DNA of 64,000 bases from JAVBTR01 sp031556065 (GTDB lineage: Bacteria > Bacillota > Clostridia > Christensenellales > Aristaeellaceae): contig JAVBTR010000052.1 of the NCBI GenBank assembly GCA_031556065.1, positions 32,941 through 96,940 on the forward strand. The letters are read 5' to 3'. The first letter of the stretch is position 1, and every line of letters starts with the position of its first letter. A program made the position numbers and the translations under genes. Shown here piece after piece: positions 1 to 8,195 of this stretch. Below the pieces are notes generated by a model. It was not told the DNA's origin and did not search any database. It saw nothing but the letters and a program-made list of their open reading frames with translations.

Positions 1-592
1 AAATAATAGGTTTGGACATAGGTACCACGATTGACCACAAAACGCGCCAATCCGTCGCACCGTCTATCTTGGCCGATTCTTCCAAGCTTTGTGGAATACT
101 AATTAAAAAGTTTTTGGTGATCATGATATTAAAACCGGAAACCAAGCTTGGAATAATATACACAAGCACATTGTTACGAAGCCCCAGCTCCCGGATCAAA
201 ATGTAAAAGGGGATGAGGCCGCCGCCGAAAAGCATGGTGATTAATACAAAAATCAACATACCAGTCCGCCCTGGAAGGTTTTTCTTAGATAAGGGGAAAG
301 CGGCAAGCATGGTGATAATCACATGCAGGCAGGTGCTAACAATAACTACAAACACCGTTAAAAGGAAAGGGTTATAGATTTGCCCGTCTTCAAACACTTG
401 CTTGTAGGCACTAAAGCTAAGCGTTTTAAACGCAAGCCCCGTCATCATATCGGTCTGATATCCTGTAAGAGATTTAACCAGTACATATAACATCGGATAT
501 AAAGTTGCAAACCCAAAAAGGATAAGTAAAAAAGTATTCGCAATAGTAAAAAGCGCATCACCAAAGGAAAATTTTCGAAACGATTTTACCAT
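1..592 (-). CDS. CUT1 sugar ABC transporter permease, LplC/YtcP-like (partial, C-terminus outside window)
   Basis: Inner-membrane subunit of a carbohydrate importer. Translating the minus strand from the ATG at 592 gives MVKSFRKFSF, followed by a membrane segment around LLILFGFATLYPMLYVLV and, further on, LFGGGLIPFYI. The EAA loop ESAKIDGATDWRVLW, which docks on the ATPase, lies near the window edge. About 197 codons are visible of a family usually near 295. The start overlaps the stop of the upstream permease by a few bases (ATGGTAA), so the two are translationally coupled as a LplB-LplC pair. The binding protein presumably follows beyond base 1. Substrate is unknown. The GH42 gene nearby suggests a galactoside, but that is inference. 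Confidence 0.9.
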   Translation of the reverse strand, partial: MVKSFRKFSFGDALFTIANTFLLILFGFATLYPMLYVLVKSLTGYQTDMMTGLAFKTLSFSAYKQVFEDGQIYNPFLLTVFVVIVSTCLHVIITMLAAFPLSKKNLPGRTGMLIFVLITMLFGGGLIPFYILIRELGLRNNVLVYIIPSLVSGFNIMITKNFLISIPQSLEESAKIDGATDWRVLWSIVVPMSKPII

Positions 593-1497
593 ATGCCATC
601 GGCTCCTAACTTTTTAATTCCCTGGTTGGCCAGAATAATAAGAGTGAGAGAAATCAGTGAATTAAACAGGCCAAGGGCAGCAGATACACCATAATTCCCC
701 TGAGAAATACCCATGCGGAAAATATAAGTATCGATGATATCCGCCTTGTCCATCACAATGGGATTATAGAGGTTGAACACCTGGTCAAACCCGGCGGACA
801 TCAAGCCGCTCAAAGCAAAGATGAGGGTAATAGAAATAGCTGGAACAATGCCTGGCATGGTGATATGACCTATCTTTTGGAAACGTCCCGCCCCATCGAT
901 CATGGCCGCCTCGTAAAGCTCCGGGTTAATGCCGGAAATCGCCGCAAAGTAGATAATGGTGCCCCAGCCTGCCCCTTTCCAAATATCCGATAATATCAGC
1001 ATGGCAATGAAATTATCGCTGTTCCCAAAGAAATTGATCGGCTTGGCACCAAACCACTCAAGCAGGTTATTGACAGCACCCCCATCAATGCTGCAAATTT
1101 TGATCAGTATACCGGATACAATCACCCAGGAGATGAAATAGGGCAGGTAAGAGATCGTCTGTATCGTGCGCTTGAACCAAGAACGGCGTATTTCGTTAAG
1201 CATCAGCGCCAAAAGAATTGGCACTGGAAAACCGCAGGCGAATTTTAAAACGCTGATACGGATGGTGTTCACCAACACCCTAAGGAAATTAGGATCGTTG
1301 AACAGTGCCGCAAAATGCTTAAAGCCCACCCACTTGCTTCCCAGAATGCCGCTTTTTACTGAAAAATCCTTAAAAGCCAGTGTCACACCATACATGGGAT
1401 AGTAGCAAAAGATCAGCAAAAGCACCGCTGCAGGAAGAAACATTAAATAGAGCGGAATATGCTTTGTTTGTACTTTTGACAGCTTAGGCCCATTCAT
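586..1497 (-). CDS. CUT1 sugar ABC transporter permease, LplB/YtcN-like
   Basis: Membrane subunit (303 aa, normal for the family) of an oligosaccharide importer. About six hydrophobic segments are visible, the first at residues 16-34. The ATPase-docking EAA loop, ELYEAAMIDGAGRF, is at roughly 193-206, and the N-terminal YYPMYGVTLAFKDF stretch is typical of LplB proteins. It is first in an operon with the downstream LplC-like gene and has its own promoter at 1548-1576. No ATPase gene is present. CUT1 systems of this kind usually share an MsmX-type ATPase encoded elsewhere. It is divergent from an AraC regulator followed by a GH42 galactosidase, which probably belong to the same utilisation locus. 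Confidence 0.93.
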   Translation of the reverse strand: MNGPKLSKVQTKHIPLYLMFLPAAVLLLIFCYYPMYGVTLAFKDFSVKSGILGSKWVGFKHFAALFNDPNFLRVLVNTIRISVLKFACGFPVPILLALMLNEIRRSWFKRTIQTISYLPYFISWVIVSGILIKICSIDGGAVNNLLEWFGAKPINFFGNSDNFIAMLILSDIWKGAGWGTIIYFAAISGINPELYEAAMIDGAGRFQKIGHITMPGIVPAISITLIFALSGLMSAGFDQVFNLYNPIVMDKADIIDTYIFRMGISQGNYGVSAALGLFNSLISLTLIILANQGIKKLGADGIW

Positions 1498-1547
1498 CTA
1501 ACATTCACCTCACTGTTGGTTTCGGTCTGATGGGTTTCATGTTTTTC

Positions 1548-1576
1548 ACTATAAACAGATGCCGCATGCCTGTCAA
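1548..1576 (-). promoter_or_regulatory. Sigma-A promoter for the LplB-LplC operon
   Basis: Read on the minus strand: TTGACA (1571-1576), 17 bp, TATAGT (1548-1553). It lies about 50 bp upstream of the permease start, in the 347-bp divergent gap. No clear operator dyad was seen beside it. Confidence 0.75.
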
Positions 1577-1638
1577 TGTTTCTAATTCATCTTAGCCGAT
1601 AAACACAATTTTACGGCCCACTATTGAAAATTAAGCTA

Positions 1639-1667
1639 TTTACACACAGCAGTCATGGCGCTATAAT
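1639..1667 (+). promoter_or_regulatory. Sigma-A promoter for the AraC regulator / GH42 operon
   Basis: TTTACA (1639-1644), 17-bp spacer, TATAAT (1662-1667). It faces away from the permease promoter and leaves a leader of about 170 nt before the AraC start codon at 1845. Nothing else gene-like was seen in 1498-1844. Confidence 0.75.
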
Positions 1668-1844
1668 AAGAGCATCAAATTTGATTTATAAGTCAAAAAT
1701 CATCGTGTTTATTTGTTCAAAACAGATATCTCTTTCACTTTCCCTTCAAACACAATAAAAACAGGCGACCGAAATGCTAAACCCGTATTTCCTAAATGCG
1801 ATATTTTTACAATGCATTAAAAGGTACCATTAAACGGAGGTATT

Positions 1845-2666
1845 ATGGATTTTTACTCAAACGTATGCTTCGCCATGACGCGCAACAAGCTCTTTCCCTA
1901 TCAGGTAGGAACCCATGTTCACAACTGCTTTGAACTAATCTACTACATCGAAGGCACGGGGTTGACCACCATCAACGGGGTGGAATATCCCTATAGCGAC
2001 CATGTTTTTTGTATTATCCCACCCCAGGTGCGCCATGAAGAAGTATCTCTTACGCCAACACACTTACTCTATATTGGTTTTGAGTATGATAACAAGCTGG
2101 GCGAGCTGGGGATGCATCTAATGCGAGATGAAAACGGGGCAGTGCTAAACTGGATGCTTATGATCGCCCACGAAATGACGAGCCGGGGAATTCTCTACGA
2201 ACAAATGATCCAGCTGCACCAAAAATCGTTGGTGATCGAGCTGCATCGGCTTTTGATGAAAGCAACGGCAACGCGGCCCAATACCAATAAAAAATTGGTG
2301 GAATATGCTGTCAACTTTATCCTTTCAAATTATCCAAACGCGATTGATCTAAACTCCTTGGCAAACTCCATTGGTTACAGCTACGACCGTTTCAGGCATC
2401 TGTTCAAGGAAATCTACGGTATATCTGCCCAACGCTTTATTCTCAACACCCGAATCAGCCACGCCAAAGAGCTGCTGCTGAACACCGACGAATCAGTTGA
2501 TGCCATTTCACAGCTTTGCGGCTTTTGCTCCAGTTCCCAATTTATCGTTACTTTCAAAAAATATACCGGCACCACACCCCATCAATACCGCAGGCAAGAA
2601 GAGCATTACATCGAAAAAGCGGACTACATACAGCAAGGAGCGCAAAGTGATGACGAAGCAGAATAG
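1845..2666 (+). CDS. AraC/XylS-family transcriptional regulator
   Basis: Cytoplasmic regulator, 273 aa. The N-terminal third is a cupin-type sensor: HVHNCFELIYYIEG is the usual histidine-containing strand pair, then a Pro-Gln stretch, FCIIPPQVRHE. The last 100 residues hold two helix-turn-helix units ending in FKKYTGTTPHQYRR, the classic AraC signature. The ribosome site ACGGAGG precedes the ATG. The last codons overlap the GH42 start at 2650, so both are co-translated. By position it likely senses a sugar and controls the GH42 gene and the divergent permeases. The inducer is not readable from sequence. Confidence 0.93.
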   Translation: MDFYSNVCFAMTRNKLFPYQVGTHVHNCFELIYYIEGTGLTTINGVEYPYSDHVFCIIPPQVRHEEVSLTPTHLLYIGFEYDNKLGELGMHLMRDENGAVLNWMLMIAHEMTSRGILYEQMIQLHQKSLVIELHRLLMKATATRPNTNKKLVEYAVNFILSNYPNAIDLNSLANSIGYSYDRFRHLFKEIYGISAQRFILNTRISHAKELLLNTDESVDAISQLCGFCSSSQFIVTFKKYTGTTPHQYRRQEEHYIEKADYIQQGAQSDDEAE

Positions 2667-4674
2667 CATCTGGTATGGCGGGGACTATTATCCCGAGCAG
2701 TGGAGCGAAGACGTTTGGCAAGAGGATGACCGGCTTTTCCAGCTTGCAGGCATTAACCTGGCTACCATCAATGTATTTGCCTGGGCCCTCAACCAGCCCA
2801 GTGAATTTGAATACCGTTTTGATTGGCTTGATAAAACCGTCCAGCGGCTTAATGAAAAGGGCGTCAGCCTATGCATGGGCACCGGCACCGCCGCGCTTCC
2901 CGCCTGGATGGCCAGGCAATACCCCGAAGTGCTCAGGGTAGATAGACAGGGACGAAAGCACCGCTTCGGCCAACGGGCAAACGCCTGTCCAAACAGCCCT
3001 GTATACCAGCGATTTGCCGCGCAAATGGCAGGCGAAATTGCTAAGCGCTACAAAGCCAATCCCGCAATTGTGCTATGGCATGTAAACAACGAGTATGGTG
3101 GCACCTGTTATTGCGAAAACTGCGAAAAGGCGTTCCGTCAATGGCTTAAAAAGCGTTACAAAACACTGGACGCATTGAACCGCGCATGGAACACCCGTTT
3201 CTGGAGCCACACGTTTTATGACTGGGATGAAATTGTGGTTCCAAACTGCCTCAGCGAGGAGTTGGAAAGAGAAAATGACACAACACAGCCAAGTATTTCT
3301 TTGGATTACCGCCGTTTCAACTCACATTCCATGCACGAATGTTATTTAAAAGAGCGTGAAGCTATTTTGCATTTCCGGCCAGACGCCCAAATCACTACCA
3401 ATATGATGGGGCTATACCCCGTTGTAGACCTAAACCCTTTTGCAAAGGATGTGGATGTGGTTGCATGGGATTGCTATCCCGCCTATGATACACCTCCCAG
3501 CTATACCGCCATGCAACATGATTTGATGCGTGGTCTGAAAAGGCAGCCATTTTGGCTGATGGAGCAAACCCCCAGCCAGCAAAACTGGCAGGCGTATAAC
3601 AGCCTGAAACAGCCGGGCCTTTTACGGCTGGAAAGCTATCAAGCCGTGGCCCATGGCGCAGATGCGATTTTATTTTTTCAGCTTCGCCAATCCATTGGCG
3701 GCTGCGAAAAATTCCACGGTGCCGTCATATCCCATGCGGGAAATGAACACACGCGGGTCTTTCAAGAGTGCGCGGCTCTTGGCAAGGAATTGAAGCAGCT
3801 GGGAAACACCCTTCCCGATGCCAGGTCAAACCCTAAGGCAGCGGTTTTGTACGACTGGGAAAACCGCTGGGCTATAGAGCTTTCAAGTGGTCCAAGCATC
3901 GATTTGCACTATGAAAATGAAGTACACAAATACTACCGTGCACTTTATGCCCGGCACTATATGACCGATGTGGTGGGTTTTGAATGGGATTTTTCCCAGT
4001 ACAAAGTGATTATAGCTCCCGTACTGTATATGGTAAAGGAGGGCATGGCGCAAAGACTGGAGGCGTTTGTACGCCGGGGCGGCTGTTTGGTCATTACCTT
4101 CTTCAGCGGAATCGTAGACGAGAGCGATCTGGTTACCACCGGCGGTTATCCCGGCAAGCTGCGTTCACTGGCAGGTGTCTTTGCAGAAGAGCTGGATGCA
4201 CTCCCGCCTCAATCCAAGAACAGCATCATTATGAACAGCCCGTGGGGCGAATTGAAGGGCGAATATACTTGCGGCCTACTTTGCGATTTAATCCACGCAG
4301 AAACAGCCCAGGTGATGGCCACGTACGGGGATCATTTTTACGCAGGCCGTCCAGCATTAACATGCAACCATTACGGGAAAGGCAAGGTGTATTATGTTGC
4401 CACAAGCCCAGAAGACCTCTTTTTAGAACAGCTTCTATCTAACCTTTGCCTGGAAGCTGGCATTAAACCTTTATTGCCAACACCAGCACCCGGCATAGAG
4501 GCCTTCGAACGCACCAAGGATGACAAGCGCTATCTGTTCTTACTCAACCACACGGCGCAGCCCATCACCCTTACGCTTTATGCCACCGATTACATTGATC
4601 TTTTGACAACTGCACACCACGACAATGAATTAACGTTGGAGGGCTATGGCGTTGCCATCCTCACCGCAATATAA
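2650..4674 (+). CDS. GH42 beta-galactosidase
   Basis: Hydrolyses beta-galactosides. The protein is 674 aa, as expected for GH42. The N-terminus WYGGDYYPEQW is diagnostic. The acid/base is Glu148 in WHVNNEYGG, and the nucleophile is about Glu305 in WLMEQTPS. Cys113, Cys153, Cys155 and Cys158 form the zinc cluster found in many family members. There is no signal peptide, so it acts on imported oligosaccharide. The reading frame is open far upstream, but the ATG at 2650 has AAGGAG at 2635-2640 and gives the canonical N-terminus. The gene overlaps the AraC gene at its 5' end and converges on the Crp/Fnr gene with a 14-bp overlap at its 3' end. Confidence 0.95.
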   Translation: MTKQNSIWYGGDYYPEQWSEDVWQEDDRLFQLAGINLATINVFAWALNQPSEFEYRFDWLDKTVQRLNEKGVSLCMGTGTAALPAWMARQYPEVLRVDRQGRKHRFGQRANACPNSPVYQRFAAQMAGEIAKRYKANPAIVLWHVNNEYGGTCYCENCEKAFRQWLKKRYKTLDALNRAWNTRFWSHTFYDWDEIVVPNCLSEELERENDTTQPSISLDYRRFNSHSMHECYLKEREAILHFRPDAQITTNMMGLYPVVDLNPFAKDVDVVAWDCYPAYDTPPSYTAMQHDLMRGLKRQPFWLMEQTPSQQNWQAYNSLKQPGLLRLESYQAVAHGADAILFFQLRQSIGGCEKFHGAVISHAGNEHTRVFQECAALGKELKQLGNTLPDARSNPKAAVLYDWENRWAIELSSGPSIDLHYENEVHKYYRALYARHYMTDVVGFEWDFSQYKVIIAPVLYMVKEGMAQRLEAFVRRGGCLVITFFSGIVDESDLVTTGGYPGKLRSLAGVFAEELDALPPQSKNSIIMNSPWGELKGEYTCGLLCDLIHAETAQVMATYGDHFYAGRPALTCNHYGKGKVYYVATSPEDLFLEQLLSNLCLEAGIKPLLPTPAPGIEAFERTKDDKRYLFLLNHTAQPITLTLYATDYIDLLTTAHHDNELTLEGYGVAILTAI

Positions 4675-5320
4675 ACTCATTCTTTCGATATTCGATCAGC
4701 CCATCCCGTTTCATCTTAGCCAGCTCGTGGGATAAGGCGCTGCGCTCCACGGACAAATAATCGGCCATCTGCTCCCTGTTAAAAGGCACCACAATGGTTT
4801 TCCCCTTGCCAAAAGAGCCAAGATACCTAAGCACCTTTTCCCGAACAGAATGGAGGGTTACCATCTCCATGCGGCTTTGAAGCAGCAAATTCTTTCTGGC
4901 GATCAACCCCAGCATGTTTTCGATAAGCTTTGTATGAAACCCGCAGGCCGATGGGCAGGTATGCAAAATTCTTTCGAACTGAATCTGCATCACTTTCGCG
5001 TCTGTTTCGGCCACCACCGTTACAGGGCTATGCTCTACCCCCGCGCAGCACAGGGCCTCGGCAAAAATTTCCCCCGGTTCAAGGGCAGCCACCAGCGTAC
5101 GGTTGCCATCATAATCCTCTTTAATAATATGCAGTTGTCCCGATAGCACCACGCCCACCCTTTGGGGCCGGTGGCCTGCCAATAGCAGAACCGTATTTCT
5201 TTTCACATTGGCAAACTCCGCGCCCAAGCACTTAAGCATGGCGCTTAACTCATCCTCTTTAATGCCCTTAAACAAACCAATGGCACCCAATAGCCTCATA
5301 TCATGTTCCATTATCATCAT
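4661..5320 (-). CDS. Crp/Fnr-family transcriptional regulator
   Basis: About 219 aa. An N-terminal cyclic-nucleotide-binding-like barrel (VKRNTVLLLAGHRPQRVGVV, then GEIFAEALCC) is followed by a dimer helix and a C-terminal winged helix with FNREQMADYLSVERSALSHE, a typical Crp recognition region. The frame is open to 5437, but ATG ATG at 5320 is the first plausible start. The extra upstream codons would cover the operator. The gene is divergent from a 4Fe-4S protein. Clostridial pairs of this type are often redox- or NO-responsive. Whether it binds a ligand, haem or cluster cannot be told. It lacks the N-terminal cysteine cluster of true FNR. Confidence 0.9.
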   Translation of the reverse strand: MMIMEHDMRLLGAIGLFKGIKEDELSAMLKCLGAEFANVKRNTVLLLAGHRPQRVGVVLSGQLHIIKEDYDGNRTLVAALEPGEIFAEALCCAGVEHSPVTVVAETDAKVMQIQFERILHTCPSACGFHTKLIENMLGLIARKNLLLQSRMEMVTLHSVREKVLRYLGSFGKGKTIVVPFNREQMADYLSVERSALSHELAKMKRDGLIEYRKNEFILR

Positions 5321-5335
5321 GCTTTCTTTTTGTTT

Positions 5336-5378
5336 CGTGGTTAAAACCACGGAATTTTCATTTTTAATATAGTATAAT
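5336..5378 (+). promoter_or_regulatory. Crp/Fnr-type operator and ferredoxin promoter
   Basis: A perfect dyad, CGTGGTTAAAACCACG (5336-5351), lies between the divergent regulator and ferredoxin genes. A TATAAT box (5373-5378) follows with no good -35. The dyad centre falls about 41.5 bp before the expected start site, the classic class II activator position. The dyad also sits 15 bp upstream of the regulator's own start, so autoregulation is likely. Confidence 0.65.
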
Positions 5379-5407
5379 GAATGAAGAAAAGCAAGGAGGT
5401 AATAAAA

Positions 5408-6091
5408 ATGCTTCGCCAAATCATTCGGATCGACCAAGAAAAGTGCAACGGCTGCGGCCTATGTGTATCCGCCTGCCACGAAGGGGCCATCGGCCTTGTA
5501 AACGGCAAAGCTCAGCTTTTAAGGGAAGACTACTGCGACGGCCTGGGGAATTGCCTACCCGCCTGTCCCACCAATGCCATTACCTTTGAACAGCGTGACG
5601 CACTCCAATACGACCAGGCTGCAGTAGAGCAAAGCAAACACGTCCAGGGCGGTTGTCCCGGCAGCCGGGCCAAGGCCTTTAAGCGAGAAGCTGCCGAAAT
5701 CGCCCCTGGGGTTCCTTCTCAGCTAAATCAATGGCCGGTGCAGATTAAGTTAGTACCCGTGAACGCTCCCTACTTTCAAAACGCCGATCTGCTGATCGCC
5801 GCCGATTGCACCGCTTTCGCCTATGGGGATTTCCATTTGGGGTTCATGAAAGGCAAGATCACCCTTATCGGCTGCCCTAAACTGGATGAAGGGGATTACG
5901 CCGAAAAGCTGACTGCCATTATTCGCGGCAACTCACTTCACTCAATTACCGTGGCCCGAATGGAGGTTCCCTGCTGCGGAGGAATCCAACGGGCTGTGGA
6001 AACCGCTATTGAAAACAGCGGCAAAGCCATTCCCCTGGAAGTGGTCACCTTCTCTACGGACGGCAAGATTCTTTCCATCCGCAGGCAATAA
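5408..6091 (+). CDS. Dicluster 4Fe-4S ferredoxin-type protein
   Basis: 227 aa. The first motif is CNGCGLCVSACHEGA and the second is CDGLGNCLPACPTNAI. The second departs from the strict CxxCxxC spacing, since its first segment is C-DGLGN-C. The remaining 150 residues hold isolated cysteines, including GCPK and PCCGG, which may bind a further cofactor. The start at 5408 is chosen because AAGGAGGT lies at 5393-5400; an upstream in-frame ATG would overlap the expected transcription start. The protein probably carries electrons for a redox enzyme encoded elsewhere. It pairs with the divergent Crp/Fnr regulator and likely belongs to its regulon. Confidence 0.88.
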   Translation: MLRQIIRIDQEKCNGCGLCVSACHEGAIGLVNGKAQLLREDYCDGLGNCLPACPTNAITFEQRDALQYDQAAVEQSKHVQGGCPGSRAKAFKREAAEIAPGVPSQLNQWPVQIKLVPVNAPYFQNADLLIAADCTAFAYGDFHLGFMKGKITLIGCPKLDEGDYAEKLTAIIRGNSLHSITVARMEVPCCGGIQRAVETAIENSGKAIPLEVVTFSTDGKILSIRRQ

Positions 6092-6111
6092 CCGAAGAAG
6101 CACATCACCCT

Positions 6112-6153
6112 CCGTTTTGCACTAAGCTGGCAGCTTGGTACAAAACGGATTTT
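6112..6153 (+). terminator. Rho-independent terminator after the ferredoxin gene
   Basis: CCGTTTTG (6112-6119) pairs with CAAAACGG (6141-6148). An inner AAGCTG/CAGCTT stem lies between them, and ATTTTT follows. It lies about 20 bp past the ferredoxin stop. Confidence 0.85.
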
Positions 6154-6201
6154 TAATGTTATAATACATTTATTCATAAAAACACAAACTGGAACTTACA
6201 C

Positions 6202-6230
6202 TTGAAATCTTTTTACCAAAGCGCTACACT
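6202..6230 (+). promoter_or_regulatory. Probable promoter for the unknown gene / kinase pair
   Basis: TTGAAA (6202-6207), 17 bp, TACACT (6225-6230). TATACT at 6230-6235 is an alternative -10. It is 25 bp before the start at 6259. Confidence 0.5.
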
Positions 6231-6258
6231 ATACTTATGATAAAGGCAGGTAAAACAT

Positions 6259-6702
6259 ATGGCAAAGGGCAATGGTACCACCACCCACCGGCTCTGGACA
6301 TCCGTCAGCCGCACCGCCAACGTCCATACGTTCATCAAGCAAAACGAGAATCACTTTATCACGCCTGATCTTGCCGCGCAATTAAACCTGCTGCGCACCG
6401 AAAAAAACATGATCAAGGAACATATCATCAACCGGGCGGGCTTGGAAGAAACCTACGGCCACGAAATTTTCCGAGGTAAAAAGCACCCTTCCCGGGAAAA
6501 GCTGATCCAATTGGCCTTTGGTTTTCCCTTGACGGTTGAAGAAACCCAGAGAATCTTTCTATGCGCCAACAAGCGCCTGCTTCACCCCCGGATTAAACGC
6601 GACGCAGCCATTATCTTCTGTCTTGAAAAAGGAAAAAGCTTTATGGAATTACAAGAGCTGCTGTTTGATTTAAACCTGCCGCTCATAGGGGATGACACTT
6701 AG
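6259..6702 (+). CDS. Unrecognised 147-aa protein, possible HTH fold, coupled to Ser/Thr kinase
   Basis: I do not recognise a family with certainty. The sequence has no membrane segment or signal peptide. Residues 55-110 (IINRAGLEETYGHEIFRGKKHPSREKL and following) resemble the helices of a Cro/CI-type HTH, where the RGKKxPSREKLIQLAF stretch looks like a recognition helix and its follower. The next 40 residues are helical (LTVEETQRIFLCANKRLLHPRIKRD). Its stop TAG overlaps the GTG start of the membrane kinase, so the two are co-translated. It could be a regulator or adaptor acting with the kinase. The ribosome site is weak (AAAGGCAGG). Confidence 0.7.
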   Translation: MAKGNGTTTHRLWTSVSRTANVHTFIKQNENHFITPDLAAQLNLLRTEKNMIKEHIINRAGLEETYGHEIFRGKKHPSREKLIQLAFGFPLTVEETQRIFLCANKRLLHPRIKRDAAIIFCLEKGKSFMELQELLFDLNLPLIGDDT

Positions 6703-8195
6703 TGACCGAAACCGCGCAAATCTTTTTGGACAACTTCATGTCGGATAATTTCTCGCCCCTTTTTTTGAGCCGCTATGAGCTTGTAGCCTGCTTAGCACAG
6801 AAGGAAGGCTGCGAAACTTTTTTGGTTCAAAGCACGAAAACCGGCGAAAAGCTGGTAGCCAAGGTATTCGATCTTAACGCCATTTCCCCCAAGGAAGGGG
6901 ATATTTTAAAGCCCTTATCCCACCCCGGCATTCCCCGGCTGGTTGACGATATATCCGATCAGGGCCGGCGCTATATTGTGCGCCAATACATCGAAGGGGA
7001 AACCCTGGACAACATTCGCAGCCGGGAGCCCTTTACAAAAGAGCGTACCCTTTTCGTAATGGAAAAGCTGTGCGATATTGTAACTTATTTGCATGGACAA
7101 AACCCGCCCGTCCTCCACCGAGATATTAAGCATTCCAACGTGCTAATGGACAACGACGGCCAGATATGGCTGATCGATTTTGATATTGCCCGGTATTACA
7201 GCCCCTTTAGAACCGACGCGGATACGGCCGTCGCCTGCACACGCCAGTTTGCCGCCCCGGAGCAGTTCGGTTACCGGCAGACCGATGCCCGCTCGGAGGT
7301 TTATTCCATGGGGGTTTTGATGCTGTATCTTTTATCTGGCACCACCGACGTGGAAAACATTGCCCTATGGGTGAACGACCCCATCCTTGAAAAAATAATC
7401 AAAAAATGTACCCATTTTTCACCGGACAAACGCTACCGTTCCGTTCGCGCCCTTTCCCGGGCACTGAAAAGCGCACCCCGTGCAAAGGTGCGCCGCCATA
7501 TGGCCATCGCCATTTATGCTTTGCTGTTCCTATTTTGCGGCGTGCTCTTAGGCGCGCATCTGGCCTTTCCCAGGATAGCGCCTATTAAGCTTCTCTTCGG
7601 CGGCCGGGTCCGCTTTGAATCGCCCCTTATTGAAAAGGCAATCCGCCAAAGCCTTGACAGGGTTTCCGGGGAGCCCCTTTTCATAGAAGACCTCGAGCCC
7701 CTTACAGGCCTTTACCTGGCAGGTACTCGCATCGGCACCGATTTAGGGGATTACCACCAAAACAGCTACACCAACCCCGAGTTTCAACCGGAGTATGGCC
7801 TGTTGACTTCCTTAAACGATTTAAAATATTGTATGAACCTGACCTATTTATGCATTTCCGCCCAGCCGTTATTGACGGATATTTCTGCCATCGCCAACAT
7901 GCCTAAGCTGGTGTTTCTTGAGCTATGCGACAACGCCGCCCTTACGGATATATCCGCCATCAGCGGCCACGAAATGCTCCAAACGCTTAAGCTATGCGAT
8001 ACCGCTATAACCAGTATCGAGCCTCTTCGGAACTTAAACCTGGAAGACCTGCATATCGGTTACAACGATATTGCCGATTTAAGCCCTCTTGAGGGCATGA
8101 ACACCCTGCGTACCCTTGGCATTCACTGTTTGTGGCATGCGGACACAGCTGTGCTTAAAACCCTTCCAAACCTTCAAACCGTTTTGGGCCCTTAA
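6702..8195 (+). CDS. Membrane Ser/Thr protein kinase with extracellular leucine-rich repeats
   Basis: 497 aa. The kinase domain spans residues 25-255: Lys54 in VAKVF, the catalytic loop HRDIKHSN (Asp141, Asn146), DFD at 159-161 in place of DFG, and APEQF. One membrane helix follows at about 266-288. The outside portion has leucine-rich repeats, with repeated LxxL spacings and a TDISAI motif appearing twice. The GTG start at 6702 overlaps the previous stop and is preceded by AGGGGATG. All key catalytic residues are present, so it should be active. The outer repeats presumably sense a ligand or the cell wall. The C-terminus overlaps the convergent lactonase gene by 4 bp. Confidence 0.9.
   Translation: MTETAQIFLDNFMSDNFSPLFLSRYELVACLAQKEGCETFLVQSTKTGEKLVAKVFDLNAISPKEGDILKPLSHPGIPRLVDDISDQGRRYIVRQYIEGETLDNIRSREPFTKERTLFVMEKLCDIVTYLHGQNPPVLHRDIKHSNVLMDNDGQIWLIDFDIARYYSPFRTDADTAVACTRQFAAPEQFGYRQTDARSEVYSMGVLMLYLLSGTTDVENIALWVNDPILEKIIKKCTHFSPDKRYRSVRALSRALKSAPRAKVRRHMAIAIYALLFLFCGVLLGAHLAFPRIAPIKLLFGGRVRFESPLIEKAIRQSLDRVSGEPLFIEDLEPLTGLYLAGTRIGTDLGDYHQNSYTNPEFQPEYGLLTSLNDLKYCMNLTYLCISAQPLLTDISAIANMPKLVFLELCDNAALTDISAISGHEMLQTLKLCDTAITSIEPLRNLNLEDLHIGYNDIADLSPLEGMNTLRTLGIHCLWHADTAVLKTLPNLQTVLGP

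Noticed and set aside
2497..2649. A longer start for the GH42 gene inside the AraC gene
   Set aside because: The ATG at 2650 has a good ribosome site and gives the conserved GH42 N-terminus.
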